A stretch of DNA of 64,000 nucleotides, from assembly GCF_011039135.1 (NCBI RefSeq), contig NZ_JAAKEJ010000006.1, forward strand, positions 62,001 to 126,000, written 5' to 3'. Position numbers and translations under genes: made by a program. The notes under the pieces were generated by a model. It made no database searches. It had not been told where the DNA came from and saw only the letters and a list, made by a program, of their open reading frames with translations. Below are positions 20,172-28,675 of the stretch, one piece after another; position 1 is the first letter of the stretch; each line of letters starts with the position of its first letter. This stretch comes from Desulfovibrio sp. ZJ209. GTDB lineage: Bacteria; Desulfobacterota; Desulfovibrionia; Desulfovibrionales; Desulfovibrionaceae.

Positions 20172-20336
20172 GTATCTAACCTCCGGGAGGGGCGCGGGCG
20201 TCCGCGCTGCGGGCCGTCTGGGCCCGGCCGGAAGCCCCGGTCACATTTTTTAATTCTACGCCACAACCGCGCGTCCTGTCAAAGCAAAAGCCCCGCTTTC
20301 CCTGCCTGGCCTGGGCGCGCGTTGCCGGAGGGGCAG

Positions 20337-21608
20337 ATGGGCTGGACTGCGGAAGATACCCTTCAGGTGGAAGAGCTCGGCCGGCGTGCGCGCGCCGCCG
20401 CGCGCCATATGGCCGCGGCCGAACCGGCGGCGAAGAACCGCTTTCTCGCCCGCGTGGCCGAGCTTCTCGCCGGGCGCGAGGACGCCCTGCTCGCCGCCAA
20501 CGCCGGGGATGTGGCCGCCGCCCGCGCCGCCGGGCTGGACGCGCCGCGCCTTGACCGGCTCACGCTCACCCCGGCCATCCTCGCCGACATGCGCGCAGCC
20601 TGCCTCTCTGTGGCCGGGATGCCCGACCCCGTGGGCGTCACCGAACACCAGTGGCAGCGGCCCAACGGCCTTCTCGTGGGCCGCATGCGCGTGCCGCTCG
20701 GCGTCATCGCCATGATTTACGAGGCGCGCCCCAATGTGACGGTGGACGCGGCCATCCTCTGCGCCAAGGCCGGCAATGCCGTCATCCTGCGCGGCGGCAG
20801 CGAGGCTGTGCGCTCCAACCGGTCGCTCGCCGATGTGCTCCGCGAGGCCCTTGCGGACGCCGGCCTCCCCGCCGACGCCGTGCAGCTCGTCGCCACCACG
20901 GACCGCGCCGCCGTGACCGCGCTCTGCAAGCTCGACGCGTACATCGATGTCATCATCCCCCGCGGCGGCGAAGGCCTGGTGCGCGCGGTGAGCGAGGCCG
21001 CCACCATGCCCGTGCTCAAGCACGACAAGGGCGTGTGCCATATGTATGTGGACGCCGGCGCCGACCTTGAAATGGCCCTGCGCCTCGTGGAAAACGGCAA
21101 GACCCAGCGCCCCGGCGTGTGCAACGCCCTGGAATGCCTGCTCGTGCACCGCGACGAGGCCGCGGCCTTCCTGCCCATGGTGGCGGCACGGCTCGGCGCG
21201 GCCGGCGTGGAGTTTCGGGCCGACCCGGCCTCGCTCCCCCTGCTCGGGCCCACGGCGCGGCCACAACAGCCCGAAGACCGGGGCCACGAATTTCACGCCC
21301 TTGTCCTCGCCGTCTGCGTGGTGGACGACATGGACGCGGCGCTCGCCCACATCGCGGCCTATGGCTCCAACCACAGCGAGGTCATCTGCACGCGCGACTA
21401 CGGCCGGGCGCGGCGCTTCCTGCGCGAGGCCGACGCCTCCATGGTGGCGGTCAACGCCTCCACGCGCTTCAATGACGGCGGCCAGCTCGGCCTCGGCGCG
21501 GAGATCGGCATCTCCACCTCCAAGCTCCACGCCTACGGGCCCATGGGCGTCACCGAGCTGACGACCACCAAGTTCGTTGTGCTCGGGAACGGCCAGATCC
21601 GCCAATGA
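20337..21608 (+). CDS. proA: Glutamate-5-semialdehyde dehydrogenase (gamma-glutamyl phosphate reductase)
   Basis: 423 residues starting at the ATG at 20337, preceded by GGAGG; the open frame extends upstream without meaning. It reduces gamma-glutamyl phosphate to glutamate semialdehyde with NADPH, the second step of proline synthesis. Evidence is LGVIAMIYEARPNVTVDAA, LRGGSEAVRSN, IIPRGGEGLVR and the catalytic Cys in KTQRPGVCNALECLL. It ends in SKLHAYGPMGVTELTTTKF as in ProA. The stop overlaps the nadD start by 4 bp (ATGA). proB is not in the window. Confidence 0.95.
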   Translation: MGWTAEDTLQVEELGRRARAAARHMAAAEPAAKNRFLARVAELLAGREDALLAANAGDVAAARAAGLDAPRLDRLTLTPAILADMRAACLSVAGMPDPVGVTEHQWQRPNGLLVGRMRVPLGVIAMIYEARPNVTVDAAILCAKAGNAVILRGGSEAVRSNRSLADVLREALADAGLPADAVQLVATTDRAAVTALCKLDAYIDVIIPRGGEGLVRAVSEAATMPVLKHDKGVCHMYVDAGADLEMALRLVENGKTQRPGVCNALECLLVHRDEAAAFLPMVAARLGAAGVEFRADPASLPLLGPTARPQQPEDRGHEFHALVLAVCVVDDMDAALAHIAAYGSNHSEVICTRDYGRARRFLREADASMVAVNASTRFNDGGQLGLGAEIGISTSKLHAYGPMGVTELTTTKFVVLGNGQIRQ

Positions 21609-22342
21609 CCCGGACCGAGCCGGCCCCGCGCACACCGGCCCCAGCGCCCGGGCGCCTGCTCTACGGCGGCACCTTCGACCCCCCGCACCGGCGGCACCTG
21701 GAAGTGGCCGCAGCGGCCCTGCGCCTCCTGGGCGGGCGCGTGGACGGCGCGGACTTTATCCCCAGCGCGCGGCCGCCGCACAAGCCCGGCCGTGGGGTGC
21801 TGCCCTTCGCCCTGCGCTGCGCCCTCGTGGAGGCGGCGCTGGCGCAGAACGGCGACCGGCGCCTCGCCTGCAACCGCATGGAGGGCGAGCGCCAGGGGCC
21901 GTCCTACACATGGGACACGCTGGCCGCCTTCCGCGCCGCCCGGCCCGGGGTGACGCCGTATTTCCTGCTCGGCGGCGAGGATTACGCGCTTTTGCCCACC
22001 TGGCGGCGCGGGCTCGCGCTGCCCCGCCTGTGCAGCCTCGTGGTGGCGCCGCGCGGCGATGTGGCCGGCGCCGCGGCCTTCCGGGCCGTGACGCGCGAGA
22101 ACTGGCCCGACGCGCGGGAGCTGGCGCCCCTGCGCACAGGCGCGGACAATGCCCCGCGCATGGGGCTTCCGGGCGGGGGCGAGGCTGTCCTCCTGCCGCT
22201 GGCGCCCGAGGCCGTGAGCTCCTCCGGCGTCCGCGCGGCGTGGCTCGCGGGACGGGCGCCCGAAGGCGTGCCCGAAAAGGTTTTGCAGATTCTGGATCAA
22301 CACCGGGAGGCGGTCGCCGCCGCCTGGAGGGAGGAGCGCTGA
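21605..22342 (+). CDS. nadD: Nicotinate-nucleotide adenylyltransferase
   Basis: 245 residues of the HxGH nucleotidyltransferase superfamily, making deamido-NAD from nicotinate mononucleotide and ATP. The signature GGTFDPPHRRHLEVA lies at about 21-35 and the second motif EAVSSSGVRAAWL (ISSTxIR-like) near the C terminus. The usual HxGH reads HRRH here, an Arg where Gly is expected. It is translationally coupled to proA (4-bp overlap) and followed 1 bp later by a TPR gene. The proA-nadD pairing is common in Desulfovibrio. Confidence 0.9.
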   Translation: MTRTEPAPRTPAPAPGRLLYGGTFDPPHRRHLEVAAAALRLLGGRVDGADFIPSARPPHKPGRGVLPFALRCALVEAALAQNGDRRLACNRMEGERQGPSYTWDTLAAFRAARPGVTPYFLLGGEDYALLPTWRRGLALPRLCSLVVAPRGDVAGAAAFRAVTRENWPDARELAPLRTGADNAPRMGLPGGGEAVLLPLAPEAVSSSGVRAAWLAGRAPEGVPEKVLQILDQHREAVAAAWREER

Positions 22343-22343
22343 C

Positions 22344-23165
22344 ATGCTCAAGGTCGCCCCCAAGGAACTCCGCGAAAATATCGCCCGCGCCAACGGCTAC
22401 CTCAGGCGCAACGAGGTCACGCGCGCCCTCACGGCCATGAGCGCGGCCCTCCGGCAATATTCGGGCGTGCAGCTCATGCGCGGCCCGCGCGCGGAAATGG
22501 ACATCCAGATCTGCGAATTCCTCAACGCCCTCACCCACCACCAGGCCATGCAGACCCTGCTCGATCCCACGCGCAGCGGCAAGCCCCGGCCCATTCCTTA
22601 CCAGCAGGGCAAGGAGGCGGCCCTCGCCACCGTGCTCGAGGGGCTGGCCAGGATCATGATCAACGAGGCCGAGGAGAAGATCCGCCGGGAGGCCGACGCG
22701 CGCCTCGAGCGCAAGAAGACCCTCATCGAGACCGGCGTGCAATTACTCAACGAGGGCCAGTACGCCAAGGGACGGGCCTTCCTGAAGCGCGTGGCCGAGG
22801 AGTTCAGCGAGGAGGAGGGCATCCGCGTCCAGCTCGGGCAAATCTTCGCGGCCGCGGGCCAGCTTGCAGAAGCGGCGGAAATGTATGAGGAATCCATGCA
22901 GGTCGAGCCCCGAGCCTCGGCCGCCTACACCGGCGCCGTCAACGCCTGGACTGAGCTTCGCGAATACGAGCGCGCCGAGAAGGTCTACATGGCCATTTTG
23001 CGCACCTTCGGCGGCCATCCCAACACCTTCGGCAAGATGGCCAAGATGTACTGGGACTGGCGCAAGCGCGACAAGGCCGAAGAGCTCGCGCTGCGCGCGC
23101 TCCAGGGCGACCCCAACCAGCCCGAGGCCAACGAGGTGATGCAGGCGCTTTCCGCCCGGCGCTGA
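22344..23165 (+). CDS. Tetratricopeptide repeat protein, function unknown
   Basis: 273 residues, no signal peptide or membrane segment. The N-terminal half is helical (RENIARANGYLRRNEVTRAL) with a charged segment EEKIRREADARLERKKTLIE. The C-terminal half holds three to four TPR units (LLNEGQYAKGRAFLKRVAEE, AAGQLAEAAEMYEESMQVEP, YERAEKVYMAILRTFGGHP, KRDKAEELALRALQGDPNQP). It starts one base after the nadD stop, so it belongs to the proA-nadD operon. TPRs imply a scaffold role; partners cannot be read from the sequence. Confidence 0.75.
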   Translation: MLKVAPKELRENIARANGYLRRNEVTRALTAMSAALRQYSGVQLMRGPRAEMDIQICEFLNALTHHQAMQTLLDPTRSGKPRPIPYQQGKEAALATVLEGLARIMINEAEEKIRREADARLERKKTLIETGVQLLNEGQYAKGRAFLKRVAEEFSEEEGIRVQLGQIFAAAGQLAEAAEMYEESMQVEPRASAAYTGAVNAWTELREYERAEKVYMAILRTFGGHPNTFGKMAKMYWDWRKRDKAEELALRALQGDPNQPEANEVMQALSARR

Positions 23166-23415
23166 GCGGCAGGGCCATCATGGCGCATGCCTGTCCCGGG
23201 CTCTTTGGGGCAGCCCCGTCATAGAGCGCCGGCTCGGGCCCCGTTGCTGCGTCCCACGCTGCCCCCACGGTGCCGCAAAAACCGGGCGGGGCGGCCCGCT
23301 CCCGCAAAGGGGCCGGCTGGAGCGGATTTTCACCGCTCGCCCAGGCTGCCGGGGCTTCTTGCCCCGCTCCCTGTTTTCTTCAGCATCGTGAGGGTCAGGA
23401 AGCGCAGGAGGCCCC

Positions 23416-24450
23416 ATGAATCTCGACGCCCTAGCCGCCAGGAATGCACCCACCGCCTGCAAGGGCATCCTGCTGGCCGTCGGCATGAGCGGCTCGGTGA
23501 TTTTCGGCGTGGCCATCGGCTCACCGGCCATGTCACCCTTTGCCGCCTTCGGCGCCATGGTCGGCATGCAGATGTCCCCGCGCCACGGCGTCGCCGCGCG
23601 GGTGTGCGGCGGCCTCGCCGGCGCCCTCTTCCTGCTGCTCGCCGCATCGCTGAGCGAGGCCGTGGGCGCCTATCCCCTGCTGGCGCTCCTGCTCCTCTTC
23701 ATCTTGAGCTGGCTCGCGGCGCTCCCCGCCAAGGAGCTCGCCTATCTCGGCTTCGTCGCCAAGTTCGCGGCCACTGCCGTCTTGCTGAGCTTTTTTGACT
23801 TCACCCCCTCCCTTGCCATGGGCCTGTATTTTTGCGGAGGCATCCTGCTCGGCCTCTTCCTGAGCCTTGCGAACATGGCCTTTGAGCAGGAAGACCAGAA
23901 GCGCCCCCTCGAACAGTTGCGGGCCCTCCTGCATGGGGACATCAATAACCCCTGGCTGAGCCTCACCATCCCGATAACGGTGGTCATCTCCTCGCTCATC
24001 GCCGAGAACCTTGCCTACTCGAATCCGGCCTGGGTGGGCCTGACGGTCATCTTTGTGGCCAATTCCGAGGATTCGCTGGAGCTGAAACGGATCTTCGACC
24101 GCGTGGCCGGCACCATCGCCGGCACCGGCCTCGCCTACCTGCTCCTGGGCGCCATCCACGCGCCGCTGCAACTGGCCCTCGTGGTGGGAGTGCTCGCGTT
24201 TTTCATACCTTTTGCGTTGAAGCACTACGGCATCTTCAGCCTGCTCATCACCGGCATCGTCCTCGTGCTCATCGACATATCCATGCTGGGGCACGGGGGC
24301 GACATGCGGCTCTTGCTGTGGCGATGCCTGGACACCATCCTCGGCTGTGTGTGCGTGCTCGCCGCCAACCTGATCCTCAAGGTCATTTACTGGCGCAAAA
24401 AACGCGCCGGCCCCAAGGCCGGGGCGCCCGCCACGCCGCACAGCGACTAG
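23416..24450 (+). CDS. FUSC-family inner-membrane protein
   Basis: 344 residues with two sets of membrane segments (about 17-140 and 185-330) separated by a cytoplasmic stretch containing EQEDQKRPLEQLRALLHGD, the arrangement of half-length FUSC/aromatic-acid exporter-like proteins. The second set has NPAWVGLTVIFVANSEDSLELKRIFDRVAGTI, the FUSC signature region. An AGGAGG site precedes the ATG. It probably exports a small toxic compound or contributes to envelope homeostasis; no adaptor protein (HlyD-like) lies beside it. The 250 bp before it hold no recognisable feature. Confidence 0.7.
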   Translation: MNLDALAARNAPTACKGILLAVGMSGSVIFGVAIGSPAMSPFAAFGAMVGMQMSPRHGVAARVCGGLAGALFLLLAASLSEAVGAYPLLALLLLFILSWLAALPAKELAYLGFVAKFAATAVLLSFFDFTPSLAMGLYFCGGILLGLFLSLANMAFEQEDQKRPLEQLRALLHGDINNPWLSLTIPITVVISSLIAENLAYSNPAWVGLTVIFVANSEDSLELKRIFDRVAGTIAGTGLAYLLLGAIHAPLQLALVVGVLAFFIPFALKHYGIFSLLITGIVLVLIDISMLGHGGDMRLLLWRCLDTILGCVCVLAANLILKVIYWRKKRAGPKAGAPATPHSD

Positions 24451-24504
24451 GGTTTTCGCAGTTCCGCCGGAGCGCGCACCCGGGGAGGCCCTCCAATGAT
24501 GAAG

Positions 24505-24537
24505 CAAGGGGTTATGGCTGAGTGCCATAACCCCTTG
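24505..24537 (-). terminator. Perfect 14-bp hairpin downstream of tRNA-Lys
   Basis: CAAGGGGTTATGGC (24505-24518) pairs perfectly with 24524-24537 around a 5-base loop, 5 bp beyond the tRNA CCA end. The T-run on the minus strand is weak (CTTCATCATT), so it may terminate inefficiently or guide 3' processing. It also separates the tRNA from the convergent FUSC gene. Confidence 0.6.
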
Positions 24538-24542
24538 AAGAC

Positions 24543-24618
24543 TGGTGGGTCGTGCGGGGATCGAACCTGCGACTCTCTGCTTAAAAGGCAGATACTCTAC
24601 CTACTGAGTTAACGACCC
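24543..24618 (-). tRNA. tRNA-Lys (anticodon TTT), CCA encoded
   Basis: The 76-base minus-strand sequence runs from GGGTCGTTAACTCAG to ACGACCCACCA. The acceptor stem GGGTCGT/ACGACCC is perfect. The D-arm has TCAGTAGGTAGAG, the anticodon stem-loop is CTGCCTTTTAAGCAG with anticodon TTT, and the T-arm is GCAGGTTCGATCCCCGC. The 3' CCA is encoded. A sigma70-like promoter lies immediately upstream. Confidence 0.97.
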
Positions 24619-24626
24619 ATTTAGAC

Positions 24627-24655
24627 ACGATAAAATGCTTCCAGTATGCTGTCAA
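24627..24655 (-). promoter_or_regulatory. Sigma70-like promoter of tRNA-Lys
   Basis: On the minus strand a perfect -35 TTGACA (24655-24650), a 17-bp spacer and -10 TATCGT (24632-24627) end 9 bp before the tRNA 5' end. Confidence 0.7.
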
Positions 24656-24676
24656 GCAGAGGAGCCGAGGGCAGCG

Positions 24677-24708
24677 CGGCGTGGCGCACCGCCCGTGGTG
24701 CGCCACGC
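24677..24708. repeat. Perfect 13-bp inverted repeat downstream of phnX
   Basis: GGCGTGGCGCACC (24677-24689) is repeated in reverse complement at 24696-24708 with a 6-base loop. There is no T-run. It lies about 165 bp after the phnX stop, in the gap before the tRNA promoter, where it could act as a 3' stabilising or termination hairpin for the xsc/phnX transcript. Confidence 0.55.
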
Positions 24709-24872
24709 CGGGGCGCCGGGGTTGCATGGCTGCTCCGGCACCGGGGGGAAGGCCCCTGCCGGTGCTTCCCGGATCAGGGCCAGCGCCGGGCGGCACAGGG
24801 CGCGCTCCCCGGCCGGGTGAGGCGCCCCGGCAGCCTGCGAGGCTTTCCCCCCGGCGCGCTTCCCCTCCCTCC

Positions 24873-25721
24873 CTACTTCCAGGGGCGCTCGCCCTGGCGC
24901 AGGCGCTCGGCGACCTGCTCCACCAGATCCGGGAGTTCCGCCACCGAGGAGATGACAAAATGCGCCCCGGCCTCGCGGAAGCCGCGGGCGAGTTCGGCCT
25001 CGCGGCGGGCCAGCTCTTCCGGCGGCATCGCCGCGGCCTCCTCGGCCGTGAGCCCGAGGGCATTGCTCGTGCGCGTGACAGCCGCCACCCAGTGGCCGGC
25101 GTTAAGCCCTTCCTCGATGTCGGCCACGGTGTCGCCCACCTTGATGACCGCCTCGGGGGGGAAGACGCCCATCTCCCGGCAATTCTGCTGGCACATCCAC
25201 GGCCACGGGCGCCCGGCCGGCACCTCGTCCGCGGCCACCACGCAGTCGGGCACATAGCCGGCCTGTGCCGCGCGCGGCAAGAGGTTCTCCATCATGGCGC
25301 GGCTGTAGCCCGTGCAGGAGCCCACCTTCACGCCCATGTCGCGCAGGCGCGCCATGGCCTCCACGCAGCCGGGCACGGGCTCGGCATAGTCGGCGAGCGT
25401 TGCGGGCATGAGCTCGCTCACCGCGCCGAACACGGCGCTCACGTCCGCGTCGTCGGGGGCGTGGCCGTTCTTTTCCTTCCACAGGGCCGCAAGGCGCGGC
25501 ATGGCCAGCATGGCGGCAACGTGCTCGCGCTTTTCGCGGCCCATGGGGGCGCGCACCTCCTCCGTGGTGGGCGTAAGCCCGAAGCGTTCGAAGGCGCGGG
25601 TGAACACGGCCACCGGCCCGCGGCAGCCGTGGTCCACGGCGGTGCCCGCCCAGTCGAGGATGACGGCCTGCACCGGCCCGGTATAGGGGCGCCCGCGGCG
25701 CACAAAGGGTTTCTGTTCCAT
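24873..25721 (-). CDS. phnX: Phosphonoacetaldehyde hydrolase (phosphonatase), HAD superfamily
   Basis: 282 residues. The HAD nucleophile lies in ILDWAGTAVD (D23), and the Schiff-base lysine that distinguishes phosphonatases is in PMGREKREHV (K64). VGSCTGYSRAMM and IKVGDTVADIEEGL complete the active-site motifs. It cleaves the C-P bond of phosphonoacetaldehyde, giving acetaldehyde and phosphate. It lies 123 bp downstream of xsc on the same strand. The usual partner transaminase (phnW) is absent from the window, so the source of substrate is not shown. Confidence 0.88.
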   Translation of the reverse strand: MEQKPFVRRGRPYTGPVQAVILDWAGTAVDHGCRGPVAVFTRAFERFGLTPTTEEVRAPMGREKREHVAAMLAMPRLAALWKEKNGHAPDDADVSAVFGAVSELMPATLADYAEPVPGCVEAMARLRDMGVKVGSCTGYSRAMMENLLPRAAQAGYVPDCVVAADEVPAGRPWPWMCQQNCREMGVFPPEAVIKVGDTVADIEEGLNAGHWVAAVTRTSNALGLTAEEAAAMPPEELARREAELARGFREAGAHFVISSVAELPDLVEQVAERLRQGERPWK

Positions 25722-25844
25722 CCTGGCGGCTCCTTGCGCATTTCCGGCGAAAAAAAGGGCGCCACAGCCCGATGGCCGCGCGCCCTGCGGCGGGCCGCCG
25801 CCGAAGCGGCGGCCCGCGTGGTCAGCCCTGTCTGGACAGGCTCC

Positions 25845-27596
25845 CTACTTGGGGAAGTACTTCTTGTCCAGCTTCTCGTACTTGGGCAGGTAGCGGGTGG
25901 GCAGCGCCAGGGCGTCGCGGCGGAAGGGCGGCGCGAGGCGGGTGCCGTCGGTCATGACCTCGATGACGGCCGGGCGGCGGTTCTTCTTGGCCGTGGCGAG
26001 GGCGTCGGCGAGGTCGGCCTGGGTGTTGACGGTGTAGCCGTCGGCGCCCATGGCGCGGGCGATGTCCGCGTAGGACTTGGACCAGATGTCCGCGCCCACG
26101 AAGCGGTTGTTGTAGAAGTCCACCTGGTTCTTCTTCTCGGCGCACCAGGCACCGTTGTTGTACACGGTGGCGATGACCGGCAGGTCAAACTGGCAGGCGG
26201 TGGGCACTTCAAAGAGGCTCATGCCCCACGCGCCGTCGCCGGCGATGGACACCACGGGGTTGTCCATCTTGGCTTCCTTGCAGTAGAGCTGCGCGCCCAG
26301 GGCGGCCTGGTAGGCGAAGCCCGTGTTGCCGAAGGTCAGCGTGGCGATGTCGCGCTTGGCATGGCGGAAGCGGAGGTAGCTGTTGGCCGTGGAGGAGGTG
26401 TTGCCGATGTCGGTGGTGGCGATGGCGTCGTTGTCATAGATGAACTTGGCAACCACTTCCAGCGCCTTGCGGGGATGCATGCGGCCGGCCTGCGTGGGCT
26501 CGTTGGCGATGGCGTCGATCTCTTTCTGCCAGGCGTCCAGCTCGGCCTTGACCTTGGCGATGACCGGGGCGTTGTCGCGCTCGGGCATGGCCGCGCGGAG
26601 CTGCTTGAGCAGTTCGACGGAGGCGTCCTTGGCATCGGCGCAGAGGCCCACGGTGATGGGGTGGGTCTTGGCGATGTTCATGGGGTTGATGTCGATCTGG
26701 ACGATCTTGGCCGTCTTGGGGAAGTAGTTGATGCCGTCCTGCGGCAGGGTGCCGAAGTAGGAGAGGCGGCTGCCGATGGCGAGGATGACGTCGGCCTTCT
26801 CCATGAGGTGCATGGCGGCATGGGAGCCCATGTAGCCGATGGGGCCGCACCAGAGCGGATTGTCGGCCGGGAAGGCGTCATTGTGCAGGTAGCTGCAGGC
26901 AACGGGCGCGGCGAGGTGCTTGGCGAGCTGGGCCACCACGTCCACGCAGTCGGCGTCGACGACGCCGCGGCCGGAGACGATGACCGGGTTCTTGGCTTCC
27001 TTCAGCACCTTGACGGCTTCCTCGAAGTTGGCCGGGTTGCCGATGCCGCCGGGAGCCACGCGGTACTGCGAGGGCTTGAGGATCTCCTCGTTGACTTCGC
27101 CGTAGAAGTAGTCACGCGGGATGTCCACGAGCACCGGGCCGCGCATGGCGTAGGCGGCGCGGAAGGCGGTGCGCAGCACGTCGGCCGCGCGGCTCGGATG
27201 GGGCACGCGCAGGGAGAGCTTGGTGATGGGCTTGAAGATGTCCCAGGTGTCGCATTCCTGGAAGCCGTCCCAGCCCACGGAGGCGGAACCCGCGCTCGGG
27301 GAGATGACGATCATGGGGGTGTGGGCCATGTTGGCGGTGGCCACGGCGGTCACATAGTTGGTGATGCCGGGGCCGTTCTGGCCGATGACGACGCCGGCCT
27401 TCCCCTTCATGCGGGCATAGGCGTCTTCCATGTGGCCGGCGGTCTGCTCGTGGCGCACGGAGATGAAGTCGATACCGGCAGCCGGGAAGAGGTCGAGCAG
27501 ATCCATGTAGGCGGAACCAAGAATGCCGCTCACATGGGTGACGCCTTCCTCCACAAGGACTTCGGCCATGGCCTCACTGGGAGTCATTTTGGGCAT
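25845..27596 (-). CDS. xsc: Sulfoacetaldehyde acetyltransferase-like ThDP enzyme
   Basis: 583 residues, the length of Xsc. The ThDP-activating Glu is in VRHEQTAGH (E50), the cofactor motif starts GDGAWGMS (453) and ends in NN (480-481). The [25 protein letters not shown] and GPIGYMGS segments recall Xsc more than acetolactate synthase. Xsc converts sulfoacetaldehyde and phosphate to acetyl-phosphate and sulfite, feeding sulfite respiration from taurine or isethionate. The start has a GAGGAGC ribosome-binding site. phnX follows it. A related ThDP decarboxylase acting on another C2 aldehyde or 2-oxoacid cannot be excluded without alignment. Confidence 0.8.
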   Translation of the reverse strand: MPKMTPSEAMAEVLVEEGVTHVSGILGSAYMDLLDLFPAAGIDFISVRHEQTAGHMEDAYARMKGKAGVVIGQNGPGITNYVTAVATANMAHTPMIVISPSAGSASVGWDGFQECDTWDIFKPITKLSLRVPHPSRAADVLRTAFRAAYAMRGPVLVDIPRDYFYGEVNEEILKPSQYRVAPGGIGNPANFEEAVKVLKEAKNPVIVSGRGVVDADCVDVVAQLAKHLAAPVACSYLHNDAFPADNPLWCGPIGYMGSHAAMHLMEKADVILAIGSRLSYFGTLPQDGINYFPKTAKIVQIDINPMNIAKTHPITVGLCADAKDASVELLKQLRAAMPERDNAPVIAKVKAELDAWQKEIDAIANEPTQAGRMHPRKALEVVAKFIYDNDAIATTDIGNTSSTANSYLRFRHAKRDIATLTFGNTGFAYQAALGAQLYCKEAKMDNPVVSIAGDGAWGMSLFEVPTACQFDLPVIATVYNNGAWCAEKKNQVDFYNNRFVGADIWSKSYADIARAMGADGYTVNTQADLADALATAKKNRRPAVIEVMTDGTRLAPPFRRDALALPTRYLPKYEKLDKKYFPK

Positions 27597-27820
27597 GATC
27601 GCTCCTCGCTTTCGCGTTGGGTTAAGATGTGGCTGGAACGGCCCCGCGCGCGGCGCTGTCGCCGCACGGCCTCACGGCGGCGGGGCACCTGAAGCATTTG
27701 TGCCCGAATGAGCAAAGAGCATGCCGAGACGCCGCCGGGCGCGCGAGCGAGCAGTGGCGCGGCCTTGGGGAAGATTTTTTCCCTTGGCAGTCACCGGGCG
27801 GCACTGTGGCTGGACAAAAG

Positions 27821-27870
27821 TGTCTTGATGACAAGACATATCTGTTCAACACTGTCCTGAATTCAAGACA
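27821..27870. promoter_or_regulatory. Tandem palindromic operator pair between xsc and the nitroreductase gene
   Basis: TGTCTTGATGACAAGACA (27821-27838) is a perfect 7+7 palindrome, and TGTCCTGAATTCAAGACA (27853-27870) is a near-perfect relative with the same half-site. Their centres are 32 bp apart, about three helical turns, as expected for cooperative binding by one dimeric repressor or activator. They lie in the divergent gap 27597-27976, about 225 bp upstream of xsc and 107 bp upstream of the nitroreductase. The cognate regulator is not in the window. Confidence 0.65.
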
Positions 27871-27976
27871 TGGGACGGTGCAGCGCGCCTTGCGCCCGCT
27901 TGCGCATGGCAGGCGCCCGGGGTAGCGTCAGCCGCAGGGGGCTTGAGCTCCCCCATCCACCACAAGGAGCCGAACC

Positions 27977-28645
27977 ATGGAACGACCTGAAAACACCGGC
28001 CGCCGGGCCTTTCTCGCCTGCACCGCCCTGGGCGCCGCCTGCGCCGTGACCGCGCCGGGGCTGGCCCTCGCCGCAGGTGAGCCGGAGGCCAAGGCCGGCA
28101 CGCCCGAGCGCCCGCTGGACGTACTCACCGCCCTTGAGACCCGGCGCAGCGTGCGCGCATACACGCCCGAGCCCGTCTCGGACAAGGACCTCGACACCGT
28201 GCTCGCCGCGGCCCAGCTCGCGCCCAGCGCGGCCAACGAGCAGCCCTGGGACTTCGTGGTCATCCGCGACCCCAAGACGCTCGCGAAGGTGGGCGACATC
28301 AACCCCTATGCCAGCTTTGCCGCCAAGGCGCCGGCGGCCATCCTCGTCTGCCTGGATACGGAAAAGGAGGATGTCCCGGGCATGGGCATCCTCGATGTGG
28401 CCATGAGCGCCGAGAACCTCCTGCTCGCGGCGCACGGCATCGGCCTCGGCGCCGTGTTCACGGGCATCTATCCCATGGTGGACCGCATGGAAGGCTTCAC
28501 GAAGCTGCTCGACATGCCCGAGAACATCATCCCCGTGGGGCTCATCGTGCTCGGGCACCCGGCCATCCCGGGGCTGCGCACCGCCGAAGACCGCGTGAAG
28601 CCAGCCAACGTGCACTGGGAGAACTGGGCGGGCAAGCGGAAGTAA
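27977..28645 (+). CDS. Nitroreductase-family flavoprotein with Tat-type signal
   Basis: 222 residues. The N terminus TGRRAFLACTALGAACAVTA is a twin-arginine signal with a hydrophobic stretch and an ALAAGE cleavage region, pointing to folded export with FMN bound. The mature part is a nitroreductase fold: LETRRSVRAYTPEPVSD, AQLAPSAANEQPWDFVV and the C-terminal GLIVLGHP. Such enzymes reduce nitroaromatics, quinones or similar acceptors. It diverges from xsc across a gap carrying two operators. Substrate is unknown; an ACAAGGAG site near the start supports the ATG at 27977. Confidence 0.82.
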   Translation: MERPENTGRRAFLACTALGAACAVTAPGLALAAGEPEAKAGTPERPLDVLTALETRRSVRAYTPEPVSDKDLDTVLAAAQLAPSAANEQPWDFVVIRDPKTLAKVGDINPYASFAAKAPAAILVCLDTEKEDVPGMGILDVAMSAENLLLAAHGIGLGAVFTGIYPMVDRMEGFTKLLDMPENIIPVGLIVLGHPAIPGLRTAEDRVKPANVHWENWAGKRK

Positions 28646-28675
28646 GGAGGCCCTGGGCGGCTTGGGCCGGCCGCC

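Noticed and set aside
24543-24618. tRNA-Lys as an integration site of a genomic island
   Set aside because: No integrase gene and no repeated tRNA 3' end found within the neighbouring sequence of the window.
27780-27815. Sigma54 promoter before the nitroreductase (TGGCAG-N5-GGGC)
   Set aside because: The -12 element deviates at both T positions, and the site lies 160 bp upstream of the start with operators in between; not convincing.
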